64,000 nt of DNA. Source: Ammonifex thiophilus (GTDB lineage: Bacteria > Bacillota > Desulfotomaculia > Desulfotomaculales > Ammonificaceae). Positions 38,993 to 46,987 of this stretch are shown here, piece after piece. The DNA lies in assembly GCF_003368535.1 (NCBI RefSeq), contig NZ_QSLN01000009.1:1-64000 (forward strand), given 5' to 3'. How positions within the stretch are numbered: position 1 is the first letter of the stretch; every line of letters starts with the position of its first letter. The translations under genes and the position numbers were made by a program. The notes below the pieces were generated by a model. The model worked only from the letters and a program-made list of their open reading frames with translations. It searched no databases and had not been told where the DNA came from.

Positions 38993-40249
38993 TTGGTAAA
39001 GATTACGGATCTTGGCAACGGAGTAACCATTCTCACCGAGGAAATCCCGCATGTGCGCTCGGTGGCTCTGGGCATCTGGGTAGCGGCAGGCTCACGGGAC
39101 GAGGAGGCCAACCAAAGCGGTATTTCCCACTTCATCGAGCACGCCCTTTTCAAGGGTACCAAGAACCGCTCTGCTCGGCAGATAGCCGAGGAGCTGGAAT
39201 CGGTCGGCGGACAGATCAACGCCTTCACCGCCAAGGAGTACACCTGCTATTATGCCCGCGTGCTGGACGAGTACTTCGGACTGGCCGCCGACGTCTTGAC
39301 CGATCTCATTTTCCATGCCCGCTTCGACCCCCAAGACCTGGAGAGGGAGAAGAACGTTATTCTGGAAGAGATAAGAATGTACGAGGATACCCCCGATGAA
39401 CTGGTGCACGACCTCTTCAGCGCCACCCTGTGGAAGGACCATCCCTTGGGGCGTCCGGTCATCGGCACGGAAGAAACGGTGAAAAACCTCACTCCGGAGG
39501 AGATCTTTCGCTACTATGAGCGGCACTACCTCCGAGGGCGCATGGTGGTGGCGGTGGCCGGAAACGTGGTCCACGAACGGGCGGTAGACCTGCTTGCCCC
39601 CCGCTTTGCCGTAGTGAAGGAGGAGAAGCGCTCTCCGGGAGACCAGCCGCGCCCTTGGTTTGGCAGCAACTTCTTCCTCCGCTCTACCGAGCAGGTTCAC
39701 CTCTGTCTAGGCACTCCCGGCCTGGCAGTGGGAGACGATGACATCTACACCTTCCAGGTGCTAAATACCCTCCTGGGAGGAGGGATGAGTTCACGCCTTT
39801 TCCAGAAGGTGAGGGAGGAGAGGGGGCTGGTCTACTCCGTTTACTCCTACCACAGCGCTTACCGGGATACGGGGCTCTTCTGTATCTATGCTGGCCTGGC
39901 GGCTGAGAACGTGCCTCGTGCTCTGCAGGCCATCGTAGAAGAGCTCAAGAAGGTGTGCCGAAGCGATCTTTCTCCAGAAGAAGTGGAGCGGGCCAAAAAC
40001 CAGCTTAAGGGAAGCTTCCTTTTGAGCCTGGAAAGCGTGACCACGCGCATGAGCCGACTGGGAAAATCTTGGCTTTACCTGGGCAGGGTGCTGTCCCCGG
40101 AGGAAGTAGCCGAGCGGATAACGGCGGTCACTCTGGAGCAGGTGCAGGTTCTGGCTCGGCGCTTTTTCCGTCCCTCCGGGCTGGTTCTTACCACTTTAGG
40201 AAACTGGGAAGACGGCGCCTCCTGGAAAAAGATACTAGAGGAGTGGTGA
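38993..40249 (+). CDS. mlpA: M16-family zinc peptidase (MlpA/YmxG type)
   Basis: 418 residues. The inverted zinc motif HFIEH is at 46-50, with the distal Glu in the [12 protein letters not shown] region. The C-terminal half carries the usual [20 protein letters not shown] segment. TTG 38993 was chosen because AAGGAGG lies 7 bases upstream and the family N terminus is close to this; the longer open frame upstream overlaps cwlD in another frame. The pnp-ylxY-mlpA order matches B. subtilis apart from the inserted cwlD. Confidence 0.9.
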   Translation: MVKITDLGNGVTILTEEIPHVRSVALGIWVAAGSRDEEANQSGISHFIEHALFKGTKNRSARQIAEELESVGGQINAFTAKEYTCYYARVLDEYFGLAADVLTDLIFHARFDPQDLEREKNVILEEIRMYEDTPDELVHDLFSATLWKDHPLGRPVIGTEETVKNLTPEEIFRYYERHYLRGRMVVAVAGNVVHERAVDLLAPRFAVVKEEKRSPGDQPRPWFGSNFFLRSTEQVHLCLGTPGLAVGDDDIYTFQVLNTLLGGGMSSRLFQKVREERGLVYSVYSYHSAYRDTGLFCIYAGLAAENVPRALQAIVEELKKVCRSDLSPEEVERAKNQLKGSFLLSLESVTTRMSRLGKSWLYLGRVLSPEEVAERITAVTLEQVQVLARRFFRPSGLVLTTLGNWEDGASWKKILEEW

Positions 40250-40701
40250 GGTTGCGAGAAGTGATAATCCCCATCCGCCGCCTCCCCCACGCCGCCGACC
40301 TTCCTTTGCCTGCCTACGCCACCCCTCTCTCCGCCGGACTGGACCTTTACGCTGCTTGCGTCGCTTCTGTAACCCTCCCGCCAGGGAAGTGGGAGCTCAT
40401 ACCTACCGGTATATCTTTGGCCCTGCCGGAAGGTTACCTGGCCGAGGTTAGGCCCCGCAGCGGCCTGGCCTTGCGGTACGGCGTCACCCTGCTGAATTCT
40501 CCGGGCACTATAGACGCCGACTACCGAGGAGAGATAAAGGTTATTCTCATAAATCTGGGGGACAAGCCCTGGACCTGCCGCCGGGGGGATCGCATAGCCC
40601 AACTGGTAGTATTGCCGGTGGCCCGAGCGGTCTGGCAGGAGGTAGAAAGCCTCGATTCGACCATCAGGGGAGAAGGGGGCTTCGGCCACACCGGGCGGTG
40701 A
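40246..40701 (+). CDS. dut: dUTP diphosphatase
   Basis: 151 residues. Trimeric dUTPase motifs are in order: AGLDLYA, RPRSGLA, the substrate loop [23 protein letters not shown], and the C-terminal [10 protein letters not shown]. It hydrolyses dUTP to dUMP. GTG 40246 overlaps the M16 stop (GTGA), and TTG 40252 is an alternative. Its stop is only five bases from the stop of the convergent DUF5305 gene. Confidence 0.94.
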   Translation: MRLREVIIPIRRLPHAADLPLPAYATPLSAGLDLYAACVASVTLPPGKWELIPTGISLALPEGYLAEVRPRSGLALRYGVTLLNSPGTIDADYRGEIKVILINLGDKPWTCRRGDRIAQLVVLPVARAVWQEVESLDSTIRGEGGFGHTGR

Positions 40702-40706
40702 AGGTT

Positions 40707-41756
40707 TTACTCCCTGGGTCTAGGTGTATAAACGAATGCTATATTTGGTTCGGCTAACACATAGAAAAAAGGGAGATCCTCCTGGCCGGAAGGGGGCTTG
40801 TATATTATCGGCTTGCTCAGTTCGTCGGCAACCCGCACCAGATCTTCAATGGACCTGAGCGGTATTGCGCTTTCGAAAGCCGTGGGGGCCTCCCCTTCAA
40901 TCACCGCTAGGCGGTCACCGTACTTCTTGAGGATGGTGTTGACTTCCTGCTGTAGGGAACAGGGTTTGCGACCCTCTCCGGAGGTAAGGAATAGCACCGA
41001 CACCAGCCCAACGGCACACAAACCGGCAAGAGCGCCGTAAAGGGCAACGGCTCGCTTATTGACCTTGGCCGGTACCTGTCTCGCTATGGTTATTGCGCCC
41101 GATTTTTCTTTGGCTAGTTCTCCTTCAATCTGAAAGGCTTTCTGCACCAGGGGAATGACCATGACCGGGGCTATTTGGTCTCTTACCGCGCCGCTGTCTG
41201 TAGCGGCCTCAACTAGGATGTTCCAGTATATGGTCATTCTCACCTCGTCCGGTATCAACTCCGAATCCTTTATGACCTTGTTAGCGAACTCATTAAAGTC
41301 TTGGAATCTGATGGGCAGGCTATGGTGGAAAGAGACCGTCTGGCCACTCCCGCTAAACTCCTGGGGGGGTAGGAGTACGAATTCCCTTTGCCAAACTTTG
41401 CGGTGCTCTTTTCCTACCATGGCCTCTATCGTGGCGATTGCTTCGCACTTTCCCTTAACCTCGGCCGCCCGCTCCCCGGTAAACTCGTACGTAAGGGTGG
41501 TATCGATGTAATTCACGAAGTTGGTGAGGTAAACCTTTCCTGCTTCCAGGTATTGCTCAGGGTAGAGGCTGTTAGGCTTTAGGGAGACTTTGTAGTCCAC
41601 CCGGGCCTGCTGGGTATAGGAATACTTTGGCACTTTCTCCTCGGTCATGACGGGTCGGATTAGGGCTTTAAGCAAGAGAGAAAAGAAAACAATTAGGGAT
41701 AGGGCCAGTAAGGTGATTAGTGCGAGTCTTGTTTTTTTGCTCAGGTAGAGCTTCAC
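40707..41756 (-). CDS. DUF5305 membrane protein
   Basis: 349 residues. A membrane helix (about 11-31) and a second at about 235-256 flank a long extracytoplasmic beta-rich domain (SYTQQARVDYKVSLKPNSLYP) that fits DUF5305, with a roughly 90-residue cytoplasmic tail. The family is usually found beside SipW-type signal peptidases in archaea and Firmicutes, as here. Function is unknown. It is the last gene of a six-gene minus-strand operon, 39 bases after the signal peptidase. Confidence 0.75.
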   Translation of the reverse strand: MKLYLSKKTRLALITLLALSLIVFFSLLLKALIRPVMTEEKVPKYSYTQQARVDYKVSLKPNSLYPEQYLEAGKVYLTNFVNYIDTTLTYEFTGERAAEVKGKCEAIATIEAMVGKEHRKVWQREFVLLPPQEFSGSGQTVSFHHSLPIRFQDFNEFANKVIKDSELIPDEVRMTIYWNILVEAATDSGAVRDQIAPVMVIPLVQKAFQIEGELAKEKSGAITIARQVPAKVNKRAVALYGALAGLCAVGLVSVLFLTSGEGRKPCSLQQEVNTILKKYGDRLAVIEGEAPTAFESAIPLRSIEDLVRVADELSKPIIYKPPSGQEDLPFFYVLAEPNIAFVYTPRPRE

Positions 41757-41795
41757 CTTCTCCCTCCATTCGGATGCAGGCAGGGCTAAGATCTT

Positions 41796-42998
41796 TTAGT
41801 TCTGTGCTTTGAGGTTCATTTCCTGCACTAGCGTTTTTAGGAACAGGGCGGCCCACCCGATTTTGGGCACCACGTAAATGACCTTGCCTTTTACCTGCTC
41901 CGGGTGAACTAGCTCTGGGTCCGGAGCTCTGTTAGCATCTCCTTTAGTGGTGTAAAGTTTCACTCCTTTAATTTCTCTAATTTCTATTATCCGGTGGGTA
42001 ATATAGTTTTGCTCAACGCGAAACTGAACGATGTCTCCCAGCCTTATCTCCCTTTCTGCATCTTTTACCTTCTTTATCAATACGATATCTCCTTTCTTAA
42101 TACCGGGTTGCATACTGTCACTAAGAATAACCGAGGGGTACAAGGGGAAGATACCTAACGAAAACCATACCAGCAAGACGGAAATAATGCTGATGGCGGT
42201 CCAAGAGAGAACGTCGTTTTCTCTGTCCAGGCTTTTTCTTCGGTGCTCCCTGGATTCTTTTGAGTAAACATAGTGTATAACCGCTAAGCTGAGAATAGGA
42301 GTAAAAGAATATAGAAGCGCCCTGGTTGCCCAGGTTAGGTCGGGGAGGAAGGGGCAGAACCAGAAGAAAGCCTGTAGCACCCCCCGATAAATCATGGCGG
42401 GTAGAGGCCCGCCCAGGTAAGCCAGGTAGGAAACCAGGGCGTTTTCGGAAATGGAGGGAAGAAGAAGGCCACCGGTAAACTTAATGAAGTCAATACCGGT
42501 TTGCAGGACGCTTACTTTGGCCAGCGGCAGGCTGAGGACCGTGAAGAATGCGGTCGTGAGTCCAATGGCCAGGTTCGGACGCCGACGAGCTATACTGTTT
42601 ACCAGTAACGATCTGGAGAGCTCCGTGCCGATTAGAGAAGTGCCGACCAGAATCATGTTAGTTGTTATGCCCAGAGGCGTAAAAGAATAAGGACTTCTAC
42701 CTATTCCTTCTAACATACCGCCTACCATCAGGAGTAGAAGATAAAGGGCGGCGCAGGATAAGGCCATCCAGTTTAGCAAGGGGAGAAAACGAAGCCGCCC
42801 TGCTGGCCGCACGCGTGGCAGATACCAAACGTAAAGTCCCACGGTGCTCCACAATAAAGGCTGTAGCACATAAGTAAGTAGCGGGGTTACTTTGAAGCGA
42901 AAAGGATAGTTAACCAAAAAATAAATAGCAAGTAGCATGATTATTAAGATTGCGATGTGGAGTCTTGATATTTTTGTGAGAGAGATGTTTTCTTTCAC
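41796..42998 (-). CDS. SipW-type signal peptidase I fused to a multi-membrane N-terminal domain
   Basis: 400 residues. The C-terminal part (about 265-390) is an S26B (SipW/Sec11-type) peptidase: catalytic Ser295 in SDSMQPG, His335 in YITHRI (a His in place of the bacterial Lys), and the GDAN motif at 353-356. Residues 1-265 hold about seven hydrophobic segments that I cannot assign to a family. Ordinary SipW proteins are about 190 residues, so this is an unusual fusion. It should process the four nearby TasA-like pre-proteins. Confidence 0.85.
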   Translation of the reverse strand: MKENISLTKISRLHIAILIIMLLAIYFLVNYPFRFKVTPLLTYVLQPLLWSTVGLYVWYLPRVRPAGRLRFLPLLNWMALSCAALYLLLLMVGGMLEGIGRSPYSFTPLGITTNMILVGTSLIGTELSRSLLVNSIARRRPNLAIGLTTAFFTVLSLPLAKVSVLQTGIDFIKFTGGLLLPSISENALVSYLAYLGGPLPAMIYRGVLQAFFWFCPFLPDLTWATRALLYSFTPILSLAVIHYVYSKESREHRRKSLDRENDVLSWTAISIISVLLVWFSLGIFPLYPSVILSDSMQPGIKKGDIVLIKKVKDAEREIRLGDIVQFRVEQNYITHRIIEIREIKGVKLYTTKGDANRAPDPELVHPEQVKGKVIYVVPKIGWAALFLKTLVQEMNLKAQN

Positions 42999-43036
42999 TG
43001 GTGGTAACTGTGCTCCTTTCGGTTGCGGGATAGATT

Positions 43037-43300
43037 TTAACTTTTATAAGTGCTACTACTTACCGATTCATGTTCAAAATTGCGGGGTTCCTTCTCCTGG
43101 TTAGGCACCGGTAGGACATTTGTTGTATTTAGTTTATCGTGTGGTATATTATGAAAAACAGCAGTTTTTTCTAGCTTCCAGGTTCCGGTGTGAATGGTAC
43201 CATTAATTTCGAGATCTTGGCGCCAGGCGCCCAGTCCTCCCGGCAAAAGGGCCAGGGCAAAGAAGGTGGTAAAAACAAGTAATACAATTTTCTTCGCCAT
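43037..43300 (-). CDS. short SipW-substrate-like secreted protein
   Basis: 87 residues. The signal peptide and mature start (LGAWRQDLEINGTIHTGTW) match the other three substrates of this operon. The rest is short and lacks the C-terminal QWN motif of its siblings, so it may be a truncated paralogue or a minor subunit. It lies 66 bases after the 187-residue paralogue and 38 bases before the peptidase gene. Confidence 0.65.
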   Translation of the reverse strand: MAKKIVLLVFTTFFALALLPGGLGAWRQDLEINGTIHTGTWKLEKTAVFHNIPHDKLNTTNVLPVPNQEKEPRNFEHESVSSSTYKS

Positions 43301-43366
43301 AGCTTGAGCACCTACCTTAGCGAAGTAAATGGGCAGGTTAACCCGCCCGGAGTTTAAAAATAGTCT

Positions 43367-43930
43367 TTACTTAGCGTTCCACTGGGTAGCCGCAAAGGAA
43401 ATAGTAAATTTATAGGTGGTATTTTCTTTGGCGCTGCCATTAACGCGGAAGTGGAAAGAGATATTTTTTGACTCTCCAGGAAGAACCGTTATTTCTTCTA
43501 TTTTATCCCTATCCCGCAGCTCCACGCTCACTTCCCTCGGCTTATCGATAACGGGCTTTTTGATCTTAATCGGGATAGTACCGTCGTTGGTTAGCTCGAC
43601 GAATATCCTATTGTAGTACGAAGGGTAGGCGTTGGCAACGGTCACTTCTAGGGTTTTGTAGCGGCCGCTTGCATCCGGATTGGCCAAGGCAAGGATGGTT
43701 CGAGCCACATCTTTGTCCACCTGCCGGATTTTCTTGAAGCCCGGGTCACATACCCAGTCGTTTCCGGTATCTTGACTTCCCATACCGGTGAAGCTCCAGC
43801 TCAGCTCGCCGGTAGCTACCGTGCTGCTTATCTGAAGGCTTTTGCTCCAGGCAGCGTATCCTGCTCCCATCAGGACCAGAGCTGTAACCAGCACCGCGGC
43901 GAGGAGCCGGATCTTCTCCCTCTTCCCCAT
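43367..43930 (-). CDS. TasA/camelysin-like SipW-dependent secreted protein
   Basis: 187 residues. The signal peptide ends GAGYAAW, and the mature start has the TVATGELSW motif shared with its neighbours. The body is beta-rich with an Ig-like NDGTIPIKIKKPVI segment. It ends in FAATQWNAK. TasA-type proteins of this class are exported, cleaved by SipW and form matrix fibres; that role is inferred from the signal and the linked peptidase. Confidence 0.78.
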   Translation of the reverse strand: MGKREKIRLLAAVLVTALVLMGAGYAAWSKSLQISSTVATGELSWSFTGMGSQDTGNDWVCDPGFKKIRQVDKDVARTILALANPDASGRYKTLEVTVANAYPSYYNRIFVELTNDGTIPIKIKKPVIDKPREVSVELRDRDKIEEITVLPGESKNISFHFRVNGSAKENTTYKFTISFAATQWNAK

Positions 43931-43965
43931 GCCGGGGTCACCTCCAGCATAGAAGCTTAGAATTA

Positions 43966-43998
43966 CCCGGCAGGTGAGCTTTTAGCTCACCTGCCGGG
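43966..43998 (-). other. 15-bp perfect hairpin between two secreted-protein genes
   Basis: CCCGGCAGGTGAGCT (43966-43980) and AGCTCACCTGCCGGG (43984-43998) form a GC-rich stem with a 3-base loop. On the minus strand it follows the 172-residue gene and lacks a T-run. It probably stabilises the upstream mRNA or partly terminates transcription, which would make the 172-residue protein the most abundant product. Confidence 0.75.
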
Positions 43999-44010
43999 CA
44001 CAGATGAGGC

Positions 44011-44529
44011 TTACTTGTTCCACTGAATGGTGTTCACCTTGAGGGTATAGGAATAACTAGCCCTCTCGACAGCGTTGTCGGTTACTACATGCTTAATTTT
44101 GCCCTCGGCCTCCTGACCGGGGTCTAGCACCTTGCCCGCTATGTCCTGCTCGTTGGTTACCTCAATCTTGCCTTTATCGCTTTCGGGAATGTTGATCTCT
44201 ATGCTCTGCACTTTAAGAGGAATGGTTCCGGTATTCTTGATTTTGTACGTTACCTCAGCGTTATAACCCGGGTAGGTGTTCTCCGCGGTGACGGTGATAG
44301 TCTTGGCGTCCTCGCTGATCGTTGCTTCTGTCTTTCCCACATTCTTGTCGGCTCCGGGGTCTACTGTATCACCCACATCATTTGTAGAAACACTGGAGAA
44401 GGTTACGTCGTAGGTACCAGTGGCTACCGAGGCGTTGATATTAATAGTTTCCGTCCAAGCAGCATAGGCAGCGCCCATAAGCGCGAGCGCTATCACCATG
44501 ACCAGGCTGAGAAACTTGGCCCTCTTCAT
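44011..44529 (-). CDS. TasA/camelysin-like SipW-dependent secreted protein, likely major subunit
   Basis: 172 residues. The signal peptide ends GAAYAAW, followed by SVATGTYDV. It has an acidic, Thr/Asn/Val-rich beta-type body with NTGTIPLKVQSIEI and C-terminal IQWNK. It resembles the 187- and roughly 183-residue neighbours in length and motifs. The strong hairpin immediately downstream suggests high expression. Probably a secreted fibre or surface protein cleaved by the operon's peptidase. Confidence 0.78.
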   Translation of the reverse strand: MKRAKFLSLVMVIALALMGAAYAAWTETININASVATGTYDVTFSSVSTNDVGDTVDPGADKNVGKTEATISEDAKTITVTAENTYPGYNAEVTYKIKNTGTIPLKVQSIEINIPESDKGKIEVTNEQDIAGKVLDPGQEAEGKIKHVVTDNAVERASYSYTLKVNTIQWNK

Positions 44530-44599
44530 TTGTCACTTCCCCCTTTGGTAAGGTTTTTGCGGTTAAAGTGCTCTCCACAACCCGGTGCTTCTTTCATTA

Positions 44600-45151
44600 T
44601 CACTCTCCTGTAGCGACTCCCACCCCCTTCGGCAGGTGAAGTTGTAAGAGTTTACCCGCGTTCCATTGCTGGAAGGAAAGGCAAACCGAGAAGCAATAGT
44701 CTTTGCACTCTTCGGCCGCACCCACCGTGAGACTCAAGTCCCCTTCCAGGTAGTTTCCTCGTCCATCAATAATTCCGGTCGGCTGGGTCAGGTCTATTAG
44801 AATGGCCGGGTTGGCACTGTGCGCTTCTGCCACGAACCGTACCGGTACTGTGCCTAAGTTGGCTACCCTGTAACGGAAGCGCACGTAGTAGCCAGGGTAG
44901 GCGTCTTGCACTTCGAGTATCAGTCTCTTCCCACCGTCTACTATCCAGGTCCTTGCCCGGCTAGGCGCACAACTCTCACCAGCCACTTCGCACCTGGTAA
45001 AAACCGGATCGATCTCGCCGGTGGCCACCGTTCCCTTCATTACTAGCCCTTCTTGCCAGGCGGCCAGGCCCACCCCCATCGCGTTTAACAGAAGGACCAG
45101 GGTAGCGAGAATAAGGCCTGTCTGAGATTTCCCTTTGTGCTTCCACCTCAT
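44600..45151 (-). CDS. TasA/camelysin-like SipW-dependent secreted protein with cysteines
   Basis: 183 residues from ATG 45151, which has an AGAGG site. An ATG 57 bases upstream would give 202 residues with an unusual charged lead. The signal ends GVGLAAW and TVATGEIDP follows. Unlike its siblings it has several cysteines (EVAGESC, ECKDYC, FSVC) that could form disulfides. It ends FQQWNAGK plus a short tail. First gene of the operon. Confidence 0.75.
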   Translation of the reverse strand: MRWKHKGKSQTGLILATLVLLLNAMGVGLAAWQEGLVMKGTVATGEIDPVFTRCEVAGESCAPSRARTWIVDGGKRLILEVQDAYPGYYVRFRYRVANLGTVPVRFVAEAHSANPAILIDLTQPTGIIDGRGNYLEGDLSLTVGAAEECKDYCFSVCLSFQQWNAGKLLQLHLPKGVGVATGE

Positions 45152-45284
45152 TTTTGCCTCTACTCCCCTATCCTTAAGATCTCTGCACATGTTCTTTCTT
45201 TTACCCAAATAGTACCAAGGATGCTACAGGAAGTCCTTCCTCCCACAGGTAGGAAATAAAGGGTAGAAAGAGGGTGAAAGGAGG

Positions 45285-45416
45285 ATGATCAGTATTAATC
45301 CTTCTTCTACGACAAATGCCGCTAGCGGAGGAGATTTCGGGTTTACCGCTGGCTTAGGTCGGATGAGTCCTTCTCCTACTCGATCTCGCCCTTTTATCGT
45401 CCCAAAAGCTAAATAA
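45285..45416 (+). CDS. possible 43-residue peptide gene
   Basis: An open frame of 43 codons on the plus strand lies in the 344-base gap between the regulator and the secreted-protein operon, both of which are on the minus strand. AAAGGAGG directly abuts the ATG, which is too close for normal initiation; an ATT nine bases further is better spaced. The product is rich in Ser, Thr, Pro and Gly, without a membrane helix or a known motif. Nothing else was recognised in this gap. Confidence 0.25.
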   Translation: MISINPSSTTNAASGGDFGFTAGLGRMSPSPTRSRPFIVPKAK

Positions 45417-45495
45417 GGCTTCCCCGGTTACAGGAAGCAGGAGGGCTTTGAAGAACGGTAGCCGAAAGCCTAAAGCAGTAAGCCTAGTTTGTGGT

Positions 45496-46119
45496 CTACT
45501 CTCGCGTGTTTATGGTATTTCTGCTTTTTGCTCCAATTTTTCTAAATATGTTGCGTACATGTGTTTTTACCGTCGACTCGCTTATGAATAGCTCTCTGGC
45601 AATTTCTCTATTAGAGTACTTTTTGACGAGAAGGTTAAACACTTCCCTTTCCCTGGGAGTCAAGTTGTACTGAGCTAGGTTTACCTGGTTCAGCTCTTTA
45701 GCAGTCCCCATTTCTCTTGCGCAGGTTATTAGCAGCTTCGGGTAAACCACTATATCGGATCGACAGACCAGTTCCAGAATGCGAACCAGATACCCAGGAG
45801 CAATTGTTCCAATGTACGCATCTATGCCGGCTTCTAACATAGCCGTGAGATCAGCGGTTCTGTGGGATTTAGCTACCACTACAATCGTTGTCTGAGGACA
45901 TTGCCCTTTGACTTTACCCAGGAGCGAGACAGGTATGTCATTACCCTTAATAGCACACAAGACGACGTCCGGCTGGGACTCGACCACCTTTTCTTCGAGC
46001 GCCAAGAGGTCGGAGGAACCCTCCACCTTAAAGATGTGGGGTAATTTCTTTAGCATTTTCCCCAGAGCTTCCTTGTAGTTGAGGGAATCGCTTGCTATAA
46101 AGACCCTGACGAGTGCCAT
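45496..46119 (-). CDS. NarL/LuxR-type regulator with degenerate receiver domain
   Basis: 207 residues. The N-terminal receiver-like domain (about 3-120) lacks the phospho-acceptor: the expected DVVLLD reads DVVLCA, with Ala56. It also has SD in place of the acidic DD pair and Thr in place of the conserved Lys. The C-terminal LuxR helix-turn-helix (about 150-207; LTPREREVFNLLVKKYSNREIARELFIS region) is intact. It lies upstream on the same strand as the secreted-protein operon and probably controls it without phosphorylation. Confidence 0.87.
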   Translation of the reverse strand: MALVRVFIASDSLNYKEALGKMLKKLPHIFKVEGSSDLLALEEKVVESQPDVVLCAIKGNDIPVSLLGKVKGQCPQTTIVVVAKSHRTADLTAMLEAGIDAYIGTIAPGYLVRILELVCRSDIVVYPKLLITCAREMGTAKELNQVNLAQYNLTPREREVFNLLVKKYSNREIARELFISESTVKTHVRNIFRKIGAKSRNTINTRE

Positions 46120-46280
46120 AGAGGCACCTCCATGTCAAGGCAACATTTAAAGGTAGAACTGCTTCCTTATCCCCTGGTTATTCTTCCTGTTCTCTCCTAA
46201 TTCCTGCCTGAAGGAAGGGTGCTTCCCTGGAATATCCTCTTACCTCCCCTCGTAAAGATGAAAGCGAGGGGTGGACAAAA

Positions 46281-46592
46281 TTGCTCAGCTTCTGGCTCCT
46301 GTTCGCTTTGGCCCTTTTCCTCTCTTTGCGGCTGCGGGCGCGACAGATGGCCCTGGAAGAAATCGACGGCCGTCCCCGCCTTTCACCCTTAGCCAGGGCC
46401 ATTCTCAACCTGTTGGGAGTGGCGGGAGGGGTTTACCTGGCCCTCTCCCTGCTCGTGGACTTTCTGGGGATAAATTTGCCTTCGCGGGTATCCGTTAGGG
46501 GGATAACCTTCGAGCCCTTGGCAGCCGTAGCCCTGACCTTTGCCCTGCTTCAACCCTGGCTTCTGGAACTTTACCGCCGCTTCGGGAGGTGA
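46281..46592 (+). CDS. small membrane protein
   Basis: 103 residues with about three hydrophobic segments (2-18, 37-62, 76-94) and conserved-looking basic loops. I recognise no family. The TTG start follows GAGGGGTGG. It ends just before the YmxH-type gene with overlapping signals, so the two are probably co-transcribed. A CCCCTCG/CGAGGGG inverted repeat (46246-46271) includes the ribosome site and might limit translation. Confidence 0.65.
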   Translation: MLSFWLLFALALFLSLRLRARQMALEEIDGRPRLSPLARAILNLLGVAGGVYLALSLLVDFLGINLPSRVSVRGITFEPLAAVALTFALLQPWLLELYRRFGR

Positions 46593-46597
46593 GAAGC

Positions 46598-46855
46598 GTG
46601 CGCTTGGGGGAGCTGGTGGGAAAGGAAGTGGTGAACCTGCACGATGGAGCCCGGCTGGGGGTAATCGGGGAGACCGACCTCTGTTTCGATGCCGAGACGG
46701 GGCGGCTTCAGAGCATTATTCTTCCCCAGCGCCAAAACCTTTTTACCTTGTGGTTCGATCGCCAGGAGCTAGTGATTCCCTGGGAGGCGGTAAAAAAAAT
46801 CGGGGCGGAAGTAGTAGTGGTGGATCTGGACCGCACCTATCCCCGCCTTCGCTAG
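46598..46855 (+). CDS. ymxH: YlmC/YmxH-family PRC-barrel sporulation protein
   Basis: 85 residues from GTG 46598, 8 bases after GGAGGTGA. RLGELVGKEVVNLHDGARLG and the later VIPWEAVKKIG are typical of the YlmC/YmxH family, small PRC-barrel proteins confined largely to spore formers. Molecular function is unknown. In B. subtilis ymxH follows mlpA; here the secreted-protein island separates them. Confidence 0.87.
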   Translation: MRLGELVGKEVVNLHDGARLGVIGETDLCFDAETGRLQSIILPQRQNLFTLWFDRQELVIPWEAVKKIGAEVVVVDLDRTYPRLR

Positions 46856-46860
46856 CCTTC

Positions 46861-46889
46861 TTGTCAGGGGCGGAGCTTTTTGCTAATAT
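46861..46889 (+). promoter_or_regulatory. sigma-A promoter of the 46988-50058 genes
   Basis: TTGTCA (46861-46866), 17 bases, TAATAT (46884-46889), five bases after the ymxH stop. It probably drives the dehydrogenase, greA and lysS genes. Confidence 0.68.
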
Positions 46890-46987
46890 GCTATATTAAG
46901 CAAGCGGCCGGAAAGGGCCGAGTTTTCAAGCTTCGAAAGGAGGCGAGCGCCTGGTGTCACCCAAACCGGGGTGGCAGCAGGCGGAAA

